Shown piece after piece: positions 47,533-57,179 of a stretch of DNA of 64,000 nt (positions within the stretch are counted from its first letter, which is position 1; each line of letters begins with the position of its first letter). The notes below the pieces were generated by a model. That model was not told the origin of the DNA and did no database searches. It worked only from the letters and a program-made list of their open reading frames with translations. This stretch comes from Pseudomonas marginalis (GTDB lineage Bacteria > Pseudomonadota > Gammaproteobacteria > Pseudomonadales > Pseudomonadaceae), in the NCBI RefSeq assembly GCF_900105325.1, contig NZ_FNSU01000001.1, positions 1,054,001 through 1,118,000 of the forward strand, in the 5' to 3' direction. Both the position numbers and the translations under genes were made by a program.

Positions 47533-48714
47533 ATGCAAAAAACCAGTGCCACGCTGCTGATAATCGATGACGACGAAGTAGTGCGCGCGAGCCTTGCGGC
47601 CTATTTGGAAGACAGTGGCTTCAGCGTCCTGCAGGCCAGTAATGGCCAACAGGGTCTCCAGGTATTCGAGCGCGACCAGCCCGACCTCGTGATCTGCGAC
47701 CTGCGCATGCCCCAGATGGGCGGCCTGGAGCTGATTCGCCAGGTGACCGAGCTTGCCCCGCAGACGCCGGTGATTGTCGTGTCCGGTGCCGGCGTCATGA
47801 ACGATGCCGTCGAGGCCTTGCGTCTGGGAGCTGCCGACTACCTGATCAAGCCCCTCGAAGACCTGGCGGTACTGGAGCACTCTGTGCGCCGCGCCTTGGA
47901 TCGTGCGCGCCTGCTGGTCGAGAACCAGCGCTACCGCGAAAAGCTCGAAACCGCCAACCGCGAACTCGAAGCCAGCCTTAACCTGCTCCAGGAAGACCAG
48001 AACGCCGGTCGCCAGGTGCAGATGAACATGCTGCCGGTCAGCCCCTGGACCATCGACGAATTCCAGTTTGCCCACCAGATCATCCCGTCGCTGTACCTGT
48101 CGGGTGATTTTGTCGACTATTTCCGAGTAGACGAGCGGCGTGTCGCGTTCTACCTGGCCGATGTCTCCGGCCATGGTGCTTCCTCTGCTTTTGTCACCGT
48201 GTTGTTGAAGTTCATGACCACACGGCTGTTGTTCGAATCCAAGCGCAATGGCACCTTGCCGGAGTTCACCCCCTCCGAGGTGTTGGGTCACATCAACCGT
48301 GGCTTGATCAGCTGCAAGCTGGGCAAGCACGTGACGATGGTGGGTGGCGTGATTGATGAAGAAACCGGTCTTTTGACCTACAGCATCGGCGGCCACCTGC
48401 CGATGCCTGTTTTATACACTCCCGACAGTGTGCGTTACCTGGAAGGGCGTGGCCTACCCGTAGGCTTGTTCAATGAAGCCACCTACGAAGACCACATCCT
48501 GGAGCTGCCGCCGACGTTCAGCCTGACGCTGATGTCCGACGGCATCCTGGACCTTCTTCCAGAGCCTACACTCAAAGAGAAAGAAGCCGCCTTGCCCCAG
48601 AAGGTCAAGTCGGCGGGCGGCAGCCTGGATGGCCTGCGGCAGGTTTTTGGATTGGCCACGCTAGGGGAGATGCCGGATGATATCGCCCTATTGGTGTTGA
48701 GCAGGAATCTTTGA
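47533..48714 (+). CDS. rssB: Response regulator with PP2C phosphatase output, RssB
   Basis: 393 residues: receiver domain with phospho-acceptor Asp56 (LVICDLRMPQMGG) and Lys in YLIKPLED, a coiled-coil linker (about 125-165), and a SpoIIE/PP2C phosphatase domain with metal-binding LSGDFVDYF and ADVSGHGASSAFV. In Pseudomonas this RssB, paired with an anti-sigma antagonist (RssC), controls RpoS availability and differs in output from E. coli RssB. The stop codon overlaps the rssC start (TGATG), so the phosphatase and its likely STAS substrate are translationally coupled. The ATG has only a weak ribosome site. Confidence 0.9.
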   Translation: MQKTSATLLIIDDDEVVRASLAAYLEDSGFSVLQASNGQQGLQVFERDQPDLVICDLRMPQMGGLELIRQVTELAPQTPVIVVSGAGVMNDAVEALRLGAADYLIKPLEDLAVLEHSVRRALDRARLLVENQRYREKLETANRELEASLNLLQEDQNAGRQVQMNMLPVSPWTIDEFQFAHQIIPSLYLSGDFVDYFRVDERRVAFYLADVSGHGASSAFVTVLLKFMTTRLLFESKRNGTLPEFTPSEVLGHINRGLISCKLGKHVTMVGGVIDEETGLLTYSIGGHLPMPVLYTPDSVRYLEGRGLPVGLFNEATYEDHILELPPTFSLTLMSDGILDLLPEPTLKEKEAALPQKVKSAGGSLDGLRQVFGLATLGEMPDDIALLVLSRNL

Positions 48715-49196
48715 TGAGTACCGGAAGAATCCAATTCGCCGAGCAAGACGGGACCTTCGTCCTGAAGTTTGTCGGTGAAGTGCGCCTGACCTTGTGTTCG
48801 GCGCTGGATGCGACGATTGAGCGGATTTTCACGGCGTTGAATTTCTCGGCGATCGTGATCGATCTGACCGAAACCCGCAGCATCGATAGCACCACCCTTG
48901 GGCTGTTGGCCAAGTTGTCCATTCTGTCCCGGCAGAAGGTCGGCCTGTTGCCGACCGTCGTCACCACCCACGAAGACATCACCCGTCTGTTGCAGTCCAT
49001 GGGCTTCGACCAGGTGTTCAACATCGTTGATCGCCCGATCCCGTGCCCGGAATGCCTCACCGACCTGCCGTCCCAGGACCAGTCCGAGGAAATCGTACGG
49101 GTCAAGGTGCTGGAAGCGCACAAGATCCTGATGGGCCTCAACGAGTCCAACCGCGAAGCCTTCCACGACCTCGTCAACGCCCTCGAGCGTCACTGA
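48714..49196 (+). CDS. rssC: STAS-domain anti-sigma factor antagonist RssC
   Basis: 160 residues. The N-terminal STAS domain contains VIDLTETRSIDSTTLGLLAKL, where Ser59 of the DST triplet aligns with the phosphorylated Ser of SpoIIAA. A C-terminal extension of about 60 residues has a CPEC pair (IPCPECLTDLP) and an amphipathic helix. It should be dephosphorylated by RssB, then bind a partner kinase or anti-sigma protein; in this pathway RssB's own C-terminal region lacks the kinase, so the kinase is elsewhere. Ends before a bidirectional terminator. Confidence 0.9.
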   Translation: MSTGRIQFAEQDGTFVLKFVGEVRLTLCSALDATIERIFTALNFSAIVIDLTETRSIDSTTLGLLAKLSILSRQKVGLLPTVVTTHEDITRLLQSMGFDQVFNIVDRPIPCPECLTDLPSQDQSEEIVRVKVLEAHKILMGLNESNREAFHDLVNALERH

Positions 49197-49232
49197 TCCC
49201 AGGGATCGCCTGCACGTAGGGGACAACAGAGC

Positions 49233-49270
49233 AAAAAAAGGGCGGTACCCTCACAGGTACCGCCCTTTTT
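49233..49270. terminator. Bidirectional terminator, rssC / tal
   Basis: The hairpin GGGCGGTACC-ctcaca-GGTACCGCCC with A and T runs either side serves both convergent units. Confidence 0.92.
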
Positions 49271-49284
49271 GCCGCCTGCGCCGT

Positions 49285-50211
49285 TTACAGCTTGGCGGAC
49301 AACAGTGCCTCAAGCTTCTCCTGGTCCCGGGCAAACTGACGAATCCCCTCCGCCAGCTTCTCAGTCGCCATCGCATCCTCGTTGGACTCCCAACGGAACT
49401 GCGCTTCAGTCAGATGCACTCGCGCTTCTCCGGCGTGCCCTGGCGACAACTTGCGTTCCAGCTTGCCGTCATCCGCCGCCAGCTTCTCCAGCAGGTCCGG
49501 GCTGATGGTCAGGCGATCACAGCCGGCCAGCTCTTCAATCTGGCTCAGGTTGCGGAAACTCGCACCCATCACCACGGTCTTGTAGTCATTAGCCTTGTAG
49601 TAGTTGTAGATGCGTGTCACCGACTGCACGCCGGGATCATCAGCGCCGGTGTAGTCGTTGCCATTGGCTTTCTTGTACCAGTCGTAGATACGGCCTACGA
49701 ACGGTGAAATCAGGAACACGCCGGCTTCTGCGCACGCCACCGCCTGGGCAAATGAGAACAGCAGGGTCAGGTTGGTCTGGATGCCTTCTTTTTCCAGCTT
49801 CTCCGCCGCGCGGATGCCTTCCCAGGTGGACGCGATTTTGATCAGCACGCGGTCACGGCTAACCCCGGCTTTGTCGTACAGGTCGATCAGACGGTGCGCG
49901 CGCTTGAGTACGGCATCAGTGTCGAACGACAGGCGGGCATCCACCTCGGTGGAGATGCGTCCTGGCACGACCTTAAGGATCTCCTGGCCCACGGCCACCG
50001 CGAAACGGTCGCTGGCCAGGCCGACATCACCGTTGCAATCCTGCACGCACTCATCCAGCAGCTTGGCATAGCCTGGAATCGACGCGGCCTTGAGCAGCAG
50101 AGAAGGGTTGGTAGTGGCGTCTTGGGGCTTGAGCTTGGCGAGGGTAGAAAAATCGCCGGTATCGGCTACGACAGTAGTGAATTGCTTGAGTTGTTCCAGC
50201 TTGGAAGTCAT
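49285..50211 (-). CDS. tal: Transaldolase
   Basis: Pentose phosphate enzyme moving a dihydroxyacetone unit between sugar phosphates by a Schiff base. 308 residues. [20 protein letters not shown] is the standard TalB-type opening, and the Schiff-base Lys is Lys125 in [14 protein letters not shown]. Family motifs [11 protein letters not shown] and [13 protein letters not shown] are present. ATG 50211 is selected; the frame is open 19 codons further up without support. Convergent with rssBC. Confidence 0.96.
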   Translation of the reverse strand: MTSKLEQLKQFTTVVADTGDFSTLAKLKPQDATTNPSLLLKAASIPGYAKLLDECVQDCNGDVGLASDRFAVAVGQEILKVVPGRISTEVDARLSFDTDAVLKRAHRLIDLYDKAGVSRDRVLIKIASTWEGIRAAEKLEKEGIQTNLTLLFSFAQAVACAEAGVFLISPFVGRIYDWYKKANGNDYTGADDPGVQSVTRIYNYYKANDYKTVVMGASFRNLSQIEELAGCDRLTISPDLLEKLAADDGKLERKLSPGHAGEARVHLTEAQFRWESNEDAMATEKLAEGIRQFARDQEKLEALLSAKL

Positions 50212-50398
50212 GGGCGTGCTCTGTCCTATGGGTCTGATGACATTACCCGAGCGCTGGCAGGCGCTCAAGGGCGCAAATGCGTTCGATCGTTTGCGAGGGC
50301 AACAACCTGAAAACAGCCGTTTGAATGCCCGGCGGTACTGCTGAATAGGAGGCCAAAACCGCCAGCAGGTTCAACCCAATTGCCCCATGACTGGACAC

Positions 50399-51385
50399 TC
50401 AGCGTCCTTCTAACAAAGCGCCGGCTTGATCCAGCAACGCCAGCGGATCACTGGCCTTGTGAATATCCACTGACAATAACTGCCGAAACTTCCTCGCCCC
50501 CGGAAACCCCGTCCCCAATCCCAGCACGTGGCGGGTTATATGGTGCATCGTCCCGCCGTTCGCCAAATGCTCCGCAATATAGGGTCGCAACTGCGCCAAC
50601 GCCTCCGCCCGACTGATCACAGGCTGCGCGCTACCAAACAACTGCTGATCCACCTTCGCCAGCAGATACGGATTGTGATAAGCCTCACGGCCCAGCATCA
50701 CCCCGTCAAACGTCTGTAAATGCTCATGGCATTGCTCCAACGTCTTGATCCCGCCATTGAGAATAAACTCCAGCTCAGGGAAATCCTGCTTCAACTGCGC
50801 CGCCACGTCATACCGCAACGGCGGAATGTCGCGGTTTTCCTTCGGCGACAAGCCCTCAAGAATCGCAATCCGCGCATGCACGGTGAAACTGGTGCAGCCG
50901 GCGTCCTTCACCGTCCCGACGAAATCACACAACTGGGCATAACTGTCCCTGCCGTTGATGCCGATACGGTGCTTCACCGTCACCGGAAGCGACACCGCAT
51001 CACGCATCGCCTTCACACAATCGGCCACCAGGGCCGGGTGAGCCATCAGGATCGCGCCGATCATGTTGTTCTGGACGCGGTCACTGGGGCAGCCGACGTT
51101 CAGGTTCACTTCGTCGTAACCGGCAGCCTCGGCCATACGGGCGCAGGCGGCCAGGTCTGCGGGGACACTGCCGCCGAGCTGGAGCGCGAGCGGGTGCTCG
51201 GCTTCGTTGTGGCGCAGGAAGCGGTCATGGTCGCCGTGGAGGATTGCGCCGGTGGTGACCATCTCGGTGTAGAGCAGGGCGCGTTTGGAGAGCAGGCGCA
51301 GGAAGAACCGGCAGTGGCGGTCGGTCCAATCCATCATCGGGGCGACGGAGAAGCGGCGGGAGAAAGTAGCAGTGTGTAGGGACAT
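50399..51385 (-). CDS. dusA: tRNA-dihydrouridine synthase DusA
   Basis: FMN enzyme that reduces uridine 20/20a in the D-loop of tRNAs. 328 residues: FSVAPMMDWTDRHCRFFLR opening, the catalytic Cys99 in NLNVGCPSDRVQ, and the subgroup segment HARIAILEGLSPKENRDIPPL characteristic of DusA. A C-terminal helical RNA-binding domain ends ALLEGR. It is transcribed toward tal with about 190 bp between, so a separate promoter is likely. Confidence 0.96.
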   Translation of the reverse strand: MSLHTATFSRRFSVAPMMDWTDRHCRFFLRLLSKRALLYTEMVTTGAILHGDHDRFLRHNEAEHPLALQLGGSVPADLAACARMAEAAGYDEVNLNVGCPSDRVQNNMIGAILMAHPALVADCVKAMRDAVSLPVTVKHRIGINGRDSYAQLCDFVGTVKDAGCTSFTVHARIAILEGLSPKENRDIPPLRYDVAAQLKQDFPELEFILNGGIKTLEQCHEHLQTFDGVMLGREAYHNPYLLAKVDQQLFGSAQPVISRAEALAQLRPYIAEHLANGGTMHHITRHVLGLGTGFPGARKFRQLLSVDIHKASDPLALLDQAGALLEGR

Positions 51386-51733
51386 TGGGGATCTGAGTCA
51401 ACGAGGCGAATTGGGCGCAGTTTATCAGGGATGGATCTAGGCTGTGGGAGACGCTTGTTTTGCGGTATTCACCACTTCGAACGCGGACATTGCCGTGTAT
51501 GGAATATGCCGAGGATTTATAGGCGATCACTGCGAGCCCGACATGCGATCAGGTAGGACCAGTTGGCTACTGCCCATTCGCGGTTGTGTTTGACCCGGCC
51601 TCCGTCGATCAACCAGCCGGCAACCTGAACCCTCCCTGTCCCCCAGCAAAGTTTCATAATTCCTTCCGCCGTTGAGGTCTACGATCTTTCTCAAGAGAAG
51701 CCCCCACGGTCCAGTCCACAGGGAACTGAAAAA
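51386..51733. other. Intergenic region with no recognised content
   Basis: 348 bp between dusA and a small lipoprotein gene. It is less GC-rich than the surrounding core genes. I see no intact frame, repeat or structured element. The end carries the ribosome site AGGGAAC of the lipoprotein gene. Confidence 0.4.
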
Positions 51734-51955
51734 ATGATTTCGAACCTCGTCAAAGTCGTGATGATTACGAGCACGTTGCTGTTGGGCGCTTGTTCTTCGG
51801 GTGCGCCGGGCATGAGTGGCGACCCTTGCTTTTCAAGCGGATGCCAGGCGTTTGGTGACCACAGCTCCAGCAAGGCTGCCAAAACCAATTTTGGCGGCAG
51901 TGGCCTGGGGAGTAGTTATGGGGAATATGGGACGGGGTTGTTGCATGATGATTGA
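51734..51955 (+). CDS. Small putative lipoprotein (73 aa)
   Basis: MISNLVKVVMITSTLLLGACSSG carries a lipobox (LLGAC) with Cys20 as the predicted lipidated residue; Ser-Ser after it favours outer-membrane sorting. The mature 54 residues are Gly/Ser-rich and contain a Cys pair (DPCFSSGC). CAGGGAACTG precedes the ATG. I do not recognise the family. It is convergent with the kinase-like gene that follows, in an accessory-looking segment. Confidence 0.75.
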   Translation: MISNLVKVVMITSTLLLGACSSGAPGMSGDPCFSSGCQAFGDHSSSKAAKTNFGGSGLGSSYGEYGTGLLHDD

Positions 51956-52007
51956 TGGCGCATATGGCCCGGCGGGGGGCAGGCGCCCTTGTCGCCGGGG
52001 AGGTGAG

Positions 52008-52847
52008 TCAGCTCGTTACCACAACCCCATTATGGAAAATCTCGCGCCTGGCGCGGCGGCTGATGTTCTCATGTTTGCTTGAGGTGTAGATTTCGTCAAA
52101 ACGACGGCGATCAATGCCGTCGTAGTTGCCAAGTTCTTGCAGCACCCTCCGGTCGTAATCCTCTTCGATCATGAACCGGAAAATTTCCCGCCGATAATAG
52201 AACCCGAATTGAAACGCCAGTACCTCGGTCAAGTAGTCCGTTGGCGTGAGAAAGCAGTTTTCCAGGTCGATGGCCTTGGCGTGCGTCGGCTGCTCCAGGT
52301 TGATCATCACATTGTTTGCCCAGAAGTCCATATGCACCACGCCTTTGCTGTGCAGGCAGTGCAACAGTTTGAACGACGCGGTGATCAGGCTCTGGATGGC
52401 ACGCTCCTGCTTGAGCCATTCCAGGCCATTGAGGTGGCCCTCCAGCATCTCGGTAAAGATGAAGAATTCCTGGATCAGGCCAAGCGCTGACTTTCGATAA
52501 CCGAACCCATATAAGCCAGCAACCGGCGCACCGCGTTTCTGGGCGCCGAGGGTGTTGATGACTTCTTCGACCGGCCAGTCAAACGCACCGTCCCGCTTGG
52601 CGCGCCCGAAGGTCACGCGCAATTTGGGCCTGAGGCTGTCCAGCGGCTGGGATTTAGCGAACAGGTTGGCTTCCATCCCTTTGAGCGGTGCGCTGATGCG
52701 ATCTGTCAGTTGGTGGCGCGTGTCGATCAGGTCCTGAATCGCCTGTTGCGTTTTGTGGTCGGCGGTGTCGGTGGTGAAGATCGTCGCATTGCGATGAGTG
52801 AGGGTCGTCGGAAAACTTTGCAATACACCTGTGTCAGGAAAGCTCAA
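52008..52847 (-). CDS. Orphan protein-kinase-like protein
   Basis: 279 residues with a kinase-like catalytic loop: KGVVHMDFWANNVMINL fits the H-x-D-x4-N pattern (His, Asp and Asn in place), and AIDLENCFLTP sits where the metal-binding DFG-like Asp is expected. This is the layout of LPS-kinase/aminoglycoside-kinase-like folds (WaaP, InaA, RIO-like). The N-terminal part has a conserved-looking YGFGYRKSALGLIQEFFIF before it. The start appears to be TTG 52847 after GGACGTGTT; the next ATG is 58 codons in. The gene is less GC-rich than its neighbours and has no partner gene. The substrate is unknown. Confidence 0.72.
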   Translation of the reverse strand: MSFPDTGVLQSFPTTLTHRNATIFTTDTADHKTQQAIQDLIDTRHQLTDRISAPLKGMEANLFAKSQPLDSLRPKLRVTFGRAKRDGAFDWPVEEVINTLGAQKRGAPVAGLYGFGYRKSALGLIQEFFIFTEMLEGHLNGLEWLKQERAIQSLITASFKLLHCLHSKGVVHMDFWANNVMINLEQPTHAKAIDLENCFLTPTDYLTEVLAFQFGFYYRREIFRFMIEEDYDRRVLQELGNYDGIDRRRFDEIYTSSKHENISRRARREIFHNGVVVTS

Positions 52848-53009
52848 AACACGTCCTTGTCATTGGGAATAAATATGACGGATATGTTACAGCTTGTGCT
52901 TATTGGATCCAACCTGAACTTTACCTGAACGGAAATGAAATAGTCTCATTGCGCCGATTCTTCACTGTTCATGGCGATTGAAATGTGCTTATAGCCCTGG
53001 GGCTCGAGC

Positions 53010-54197
53010 TTAATGCCCTCCCTGCATCCGCCGTGCTATCAGGTAAATGCCCAGCCCGACCAGTGCCGTCGCCGCGCCGATGTAGCCGGTGCTGGTCCAG
53101 CCAAACCCAGCCGTAATCGCCATCCCGCCGAACCATGGCCCCAGCGCATTGGCCAGGTTGAACGCCGCATGGTTGGACGCTGCCGCCAGGCTCGGTGCTT
53201 CGTGGGCGATGTCCATCAGGCGGATCTGCAGCGGTGCGGCCAACGAGACCATGGTGCCGACCAGGCCCATACTCAGCAGCACGCCCCATAGCGAGGCCGC
53301 CGCGAAGGGGAAGAACAGCAACACGGCCATCGACCACACCAATATCCAGCCCACGGCGCGAAACTGCATGCGATCAAACAGCTTGCCGCCGGCGATGTTG
53401 CCGACAATCCCGCCCACGCCGAATGCTGCCAGCCCAAATGGAATCCACTGGGGGGATACCTTGGTTACTTCCAGCATGGTCGGTGCCAGGTAACTGAACA
53501 CGCAGAACATACCGGCAAAGCCGATGGCGCCAATGGACAGCGCCATCCACACCTGGGGTTTGGTGAAGGCGCGCAGTTCCTTGCGCGGGTCGCTGCGTTG
53601 TTCGTCGTGGCGATGGGGCACAAATTGCCAGACCAGGGCGATGGTGCACAGGGCGATCACGCTCACCAGTGCAAACGCCGAGCGCCAGCCTAGGTGCTGG
53701 CCGAGGAAGGTGGCGATGGGGTTGCCCAGCAGCATGGCCAGGGTCAGGCCCATCATTACCCGCGCCACGGCGCCGGCGCGTTTGTCGTTGGGCACCATGC
53801 TCGAGGCGACCACGGCGGCAATCCCGAAGTAGGCGCCGTGGGGCAGGCCGCTGATAAAGCGGAACGCCACCAACGAGCCGAAGGTCGGGGTGAACGCAGT
53901 GGCGAGGTTGCCCAGGGCATACAGGCCCATCAGCAACAGCAGCATGTGTTTGCGCAGCAGCTTGGCGCCGAGGATGGCCAGCAGTGGGGCGCCGACCATG
54001 ACGCCGAGGGCATAGGCGCTGATGGCGTGGCCAACCTGGGGTTCGCTTAAACCCAGGTTTTGCGCGATGTCGGGCATCAGGCCCATGATGGCGAATTCGC
54101 CGGTACCGATCGCGAAGGCGCCCACGGCCATGGCGGCTTCCATTTTGGCGGCGCTGCGCGCGGGCAGTACGTGCCCGGGAGTTTGGTGGATAGACAT
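53010..54197 (-). CDS. MFS efflux transporter (DHA1, AraJ/YdhP-like)
   Basis: 395-residue major facilitator with twelve membrane helices. The family features GTGEFAIMGLMPDIAQ in helix 1, ISGLPHGAYFGIAAVVASSMVP between helices 4 and 5, and GKLFDRMQFR in the central loop place it in the drug:H+ antiporter-1 group, near the arabinose-efflux AraJ and YdhP proteins. The substrate is unknown. Cytoplasmic HRHDEQRSDPRKEL loop separates the two halves. Monocistronic; divergent from mqo. Confidence 0.88.
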   Translation of the reverse strand: MSIHQTPGHVLPARSAAKMEAAMAVGAFAIGTGEFAIMGLMPDIAQNLGLSEPQVGHAISAYALGVMVGAPLLAILGAKLLRKHMLLLLMGLYALGNLATAFTPTFGSLVAFRFISGLPHGAYFGIAAVVASSMVPNDKRAGAVARVMMGLTLAMLLGNPIATFLGQHLGWRSAFALVSVIALCTIALVWQFVPHRHDEQRSDPRKELRAFTKPQVWMALSIGAIGFAGMFCVFSYLAPTMLEVTKVSPQWIPFGLAAFGVGGIVGNIAGGKLFDRMQFRAVGWILVWSMAVLLFFPFAAASLWGVLLSMGLVGTMVSLAAPLQIRLMDIAHEAPSLAAASNHAAFNLANALGPWFGGMAITAGFGWTSTGYIGAATALVGLGIYLIARRMQGGH

Positions 54198-54678
54198 GGA
54201 TCGCTCTGTGATGAAAGGTGGTACGAGGGAGTGCGTCGATGCTACGCAAGCAGCGACGAAGGAGTCTAGAACAGCCTTTTGCCCGAGAGTTCCTGCCCTG
54301 TGACCTCAGGTCGCGCTTGCCACACTTGACACTCGCGCGTTAAAACCGGCGATTTAGAGTTGTCAATTGGTCAAACGACGCATAAACGCCGTGTGGCGTG
54401 ATATTCTGCGCGCCGTCTTGGTCTGGTCTTTCCCCGGTACGTACACCCGTATACGTCCCGGCGTTTGGCTGTCGCCCAGGTAGCTGAAGCCAATAATGAT
54501 AAGAAGTCAGCGCAGAAGGGACATAAAAGTGAGGTCGATACGTCGGCCTTGTGTGCCCACCCTGCGGTCCCCGAGTGAATGTGCAAACCCCGCGGTGCGT
54601 TGCCTGGCGCAGCGTGATTGAGGGTTGCCCATGATCAGGGGCGGTGGGGCGGATGGCGTTTTATCATAGGTGCTACTG
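54198..54678. promoter_or_regulatory. MFS/mqo divergent intergenic region
   Basis: 481 bp with no gene I can support. A TTGACA hexamer lies at 54326-54331 in an AT-richer stretch, and GTGATATTCTG near 54398 could be a -10 region. A small hairpin ACGCC-gtgt-GGCGT is at about 54386. The long leader before mqo could hold regulatory RNA, but I see no known family. Confidence 0.4.
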
Positions 54679-56325
54679 ATGTTTAAAAAAGTAAACACTG
54701 CCCTGCTGGGGCTGGCTTTGTCGATGGGGATCACGTCCGTTCACGCGGAAGAGACAAAGAAAGTCGATGTGCTGCTGATCGGCGGCGGCATCATGAGTGC
54801 AACCCTGGGTGTCTGGCTCAATGAGCTGGAGCCGGGCTGGTCGATGGAAATGGTCGAGCGCCTCGATGGCGTCGCCGAAGAAAGCTCCAACGGCTGGAAC
54901 AACGCCGGTACCGGTCACTCGGCCCTGGCTGAGCTGAACTACACCCCGGAAGACAAGAACGGCAACGTTGAGATCCCGAAAGCGGTCGAGATCAACGAAG
55001 CGTTCCAGATCTCCCGTCAGTTCTGGTCCTGGCAGGTCCAGCAGGGCGTGCTGAAGAACCCGCGTTCGTTCATCAACTCCACGCCGCACATGAGCTTTGT
55101 GTGGGGCGATGACAACATCAAGTTCCTCAAGAAACGCTACGAAGCCCTGCAAGCAAGTCCGCTGTTCGCCGGCATGCAGTACTCCGAAGACCCGGCGCAG
55201 ATCGCCAAGTGGGTTCCGCTGATGATGGAAGGGCGTGACCCGAACCAGAAAATCGCGGCCACCTGGAGCCCGCTGGGTACCGACATGAACTTCGGCGAGA
55301 TCACCCGCCAGTTCGTCGCTCACCTGCAAACCACGCCTAAGTTCGACTTGAAACTGTCGAGCGAAGTGCAGGACATCACCAAGAACGCCGACGGTTCGTG
55401 GCGTGTCAGCTACAAAAACCTGAAAGACGGCACCAAGACTGAAACCGACGCCAAGTTCGTGTTCATCGGCGCGGGCGGCGGTGCACTGCACCTGCTGCAA
55501 AAGTCGGGCATTCCTGAAGCCAAGGAATACGCTGGCTTCCCGGTCGGCGGCTCGTTCCTGGTGACCGATAACCCAACCGTCGCCGAGCAGCACCTGGCCA
55601 AGGCCTACGGCAAGGCTTCGGTTGGCGCGCCACCGATGTCGGTTCCGCACCTGGACACCCGCGTGCTGGATGGCAAGCGCGTGATTCTGTTTGGCCCATT
55701 CGCCACCTTCTCGACCAAGTTCCTGAAAGAAGGCTCGTACCTGGACCTGCTGACCAGCACCACCACCCACAACATCTGGCCAATGACCAAAGTCGGTATT
55801 CGTGAATACCCACTGGTCGAGTACCTCGCCGGCCAACTGATGCTGTCGGATGACGACCGCTTCAAGGCGCTGCAGGAGTACTTCCCGAACGCCAAGCAAT
55901 CCGACTGGCGCCTGTGGCAGGCCGGCCAGCGCGTGCAGATCATCAAGCGTGACGAAGAGCAGGGCGGCGTCCTGAAACTCGGTACCGAGGTGGTCAGCTC
56001 CGCCGACAACACCATTGCAGGCCTGTTGGGTGCATCGCCAGGCGCGTCCACCGCGGCTCCGATCATGCTGACCGTGCTGCAGAAAGTGTTCAAGGACAAG
56101 GTTGCGACCCCTGAGTGGCAGGCAAAACTGCACCAGATCGTGCCTAGCTACGGCACCAAGCTGAACGACAGTCCTGAGGCTGTTGCCAAGGAATGGGCCT
56201 ACACCGCCAATATCCTGCAACTGCCTGCACCGCCTGTGATTCCGCAAAAGGCTGCTGTCAAGGCGCCCGAGGCTGCCAAGCCTGCGGCTGAGCCGAGCAA
56301 GCCGGCGTCTGACCTGGCGCTGTAA
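54679..56325 (+). CDS. mqo: Malate:quinone oxidoreductase with signal-like N-terminus
   Basis: FAD enzyme that oxidises malate to oxaloacetate and passes electrons to quinone. 548 residues. The FAD motif [19 protein letters not shown] begins near 31, and [20 protein letters not shown] is the Mqo signature. Before it, [25 protein letters not shown] has the form of a Sec signal peptide, which classical Mqo lacks. After about 515 the protein ends in an Ala/Pro/Lys-rich tail ([20 protein letters not shown]) of low complexity. AGGTGCTACTG precedes the chosen ATG. Pseudomonas has more than one mqo; this may be the exported or peripheral one. Confidence 0.9.
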   Translation: MFKKVNTALLGLALSMGITSVHAEETKKVDVLLIGGGIMSATLGVWLNELEPGWSMEMVERLDGVAEESSNGWNNAGTGHSALAELNYTPEDKNGNVEIPKAVEINEAFQISRQFWSWQVQQGVLKNPRSFINSTPHMSFVWGDDNIKFLKKRYEALQASPLFAGMQYSEDPAQIAKWVPLMMEGRDPNQKIAATWSPLGTDMNFGEITRQFVAHLQTTPKFDLKLSSEVQDITKNADGSWRVSYKNLKDGTKTETDAKFVFIGAGGGALHLLQKSGIPEAKEYAGFPVGGSFLVTDNPTVAEQHLAKAYGKASVGAPPMSVPHLDTRVLDGKRVILFGPFATFSTKFLKEGSYLDLLTSTTTHNIWPMTKVGIREYPLVEYLAGQLMLSDDDRFKALQEYFPNAKQSDWRLWQAGQRVQIIKRDEEQGGVLKLGTEVVSSADNTIAGLLGASPGASTAAPIMLTVLQKVFKDKVATPEWQAKLHQIVPSYGTKLNDSPEAVAKEWAYTANILQLPAPPVIPQKAAVKAPEAAKPAAEPSKPASDLAL

Positions 56326-56363
56326 GCCGCTGGGGAGGTCCTGGGTCAGGACCTTGCCGGTAA

Positions 56364-56405
56364 CAAAAAGCCCGCTGAACCGGTAACGGTCAGCGGGCTT
56401 TTTTG
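56364..56405. terminator. Bidirectional terminator, mqo / reductase
   Basis: The hairpin AGCCCGCTGA-accggtaacgg-TCAGCGGGCT is flanked by AAAA and TTTTTT. Confidence 0.9.
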
Positions 56406-56412
56406 TGCGTGT

Positions 56413-57078
56413 CTAACGGCGGGTGCGTTCGACAGGCGGCAGTTCAACCGTACGCTCGGCGGCGGCCAGCGCTGCTTTCAAGCCAGCCTGGTCCAGCGGG
56501 ACGCAATAGGCAGGCTTGCCGCGTTCCAGCCGCCAGCTGTCATCCAGGCTGCCGGCATCCACGGCGTCGAAACCCAATTCGTCGAGTAGCGTGATGACGC
56601 GTGCCTTCGCTGCGGCGTCATCCGCTGCCACCGGCAACGCCCGGCGGTCGGGGGCACCGTGGGGGCGCGCGTCCTGCGTCAGGTCGGGAGCGAAGATCGC
56701 GTTGAACACTTTCACTACATGTGAATGGGGCAGATGCTCGGCGAGCAACCGGCTGGTGGTGGATTCGAAGCGATCCAGTACCGGGATATGGCCGTCGCGG
56801 TTCGGGTAGTAATTATTCGCATCCATCACAGTCTTGCCCTCCAGCCATTGCGCCGGGACGCTGCGGTAATGCTCCAGGGGGATCGCCACGAGCACCACAT
56901 CGCCGAATTTGGCGGCGTCGTCGGCACTGCCCACCTGCACGCCGAGTATGCCGCTCACTACGCTGCTCATGGTGTGGGGGCCACGGGAGTTGCTCAACAT
57001 CACTTCGTGCCCGGCCGCCAGCGCCAGTTGGGCCACGGCGCGCCCGATAAAGCCTGCTCCAATAACACCAATCTTCAT
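56413..57078 (-). CDS. NADP-binding oxidoreductase, F420-reductase-like
   Basis: 221-residue Rossmann-fold protein. MKIGVIGAGFIGRAVAQLALAAGHEVMLSNSR is a nucleotide-binding motif with the Ser-Asn-Ser-Arg loop that favours NADP phosphate. The rest (VVLVAIPLEHYRSVPAQWLEGKTVMDANNYY and VKVFNAIFAPDL) matches the NADPH-dependent F420 reductase/coenzyme F420-type family, though Pseudomonas does not make F420 in the classic way; the true substrate is probably a different redox partner. It is divergent from the LysR gene, its probable regulator. Confidence 0.85.
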   Translation of the reverse strand: MKIGVIGAGFIGRAVAQLALAAGHEVMLSNSRGPHTMSSVVSGILGVQVGSADDAAKFGDVVLVAIPLEHYRSVPAQWLEGKTVMDANNYYPNRDGHIPVLDRFESTTSRLLAEHLPHSHVVKVFNAIFAPDLTQDARPHGAPDRRALPVAADDAAAKARVITLLDELGFDAVDAGSLDDSWRLERGKPAYCVPLDQAGLKAALAAAERTVELPPVERTRR

Positions 57079-57179
57079 GGTCTTGCTCCAATGAATGGGG
57101 GAGCGGTTATGATGATTGGCAACCAATCGGCGATAAATTGTCGTTTTAGTGTGGATGTTGTTACTGGGAGTAGGGAGTG

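Noticed and set aside
54198..54678. Riboswitch or small RNA in the mqo leader
   Set aside because: I searched for stable multi-helix structure and known motifs and found only one short hairpin; not enough to call.
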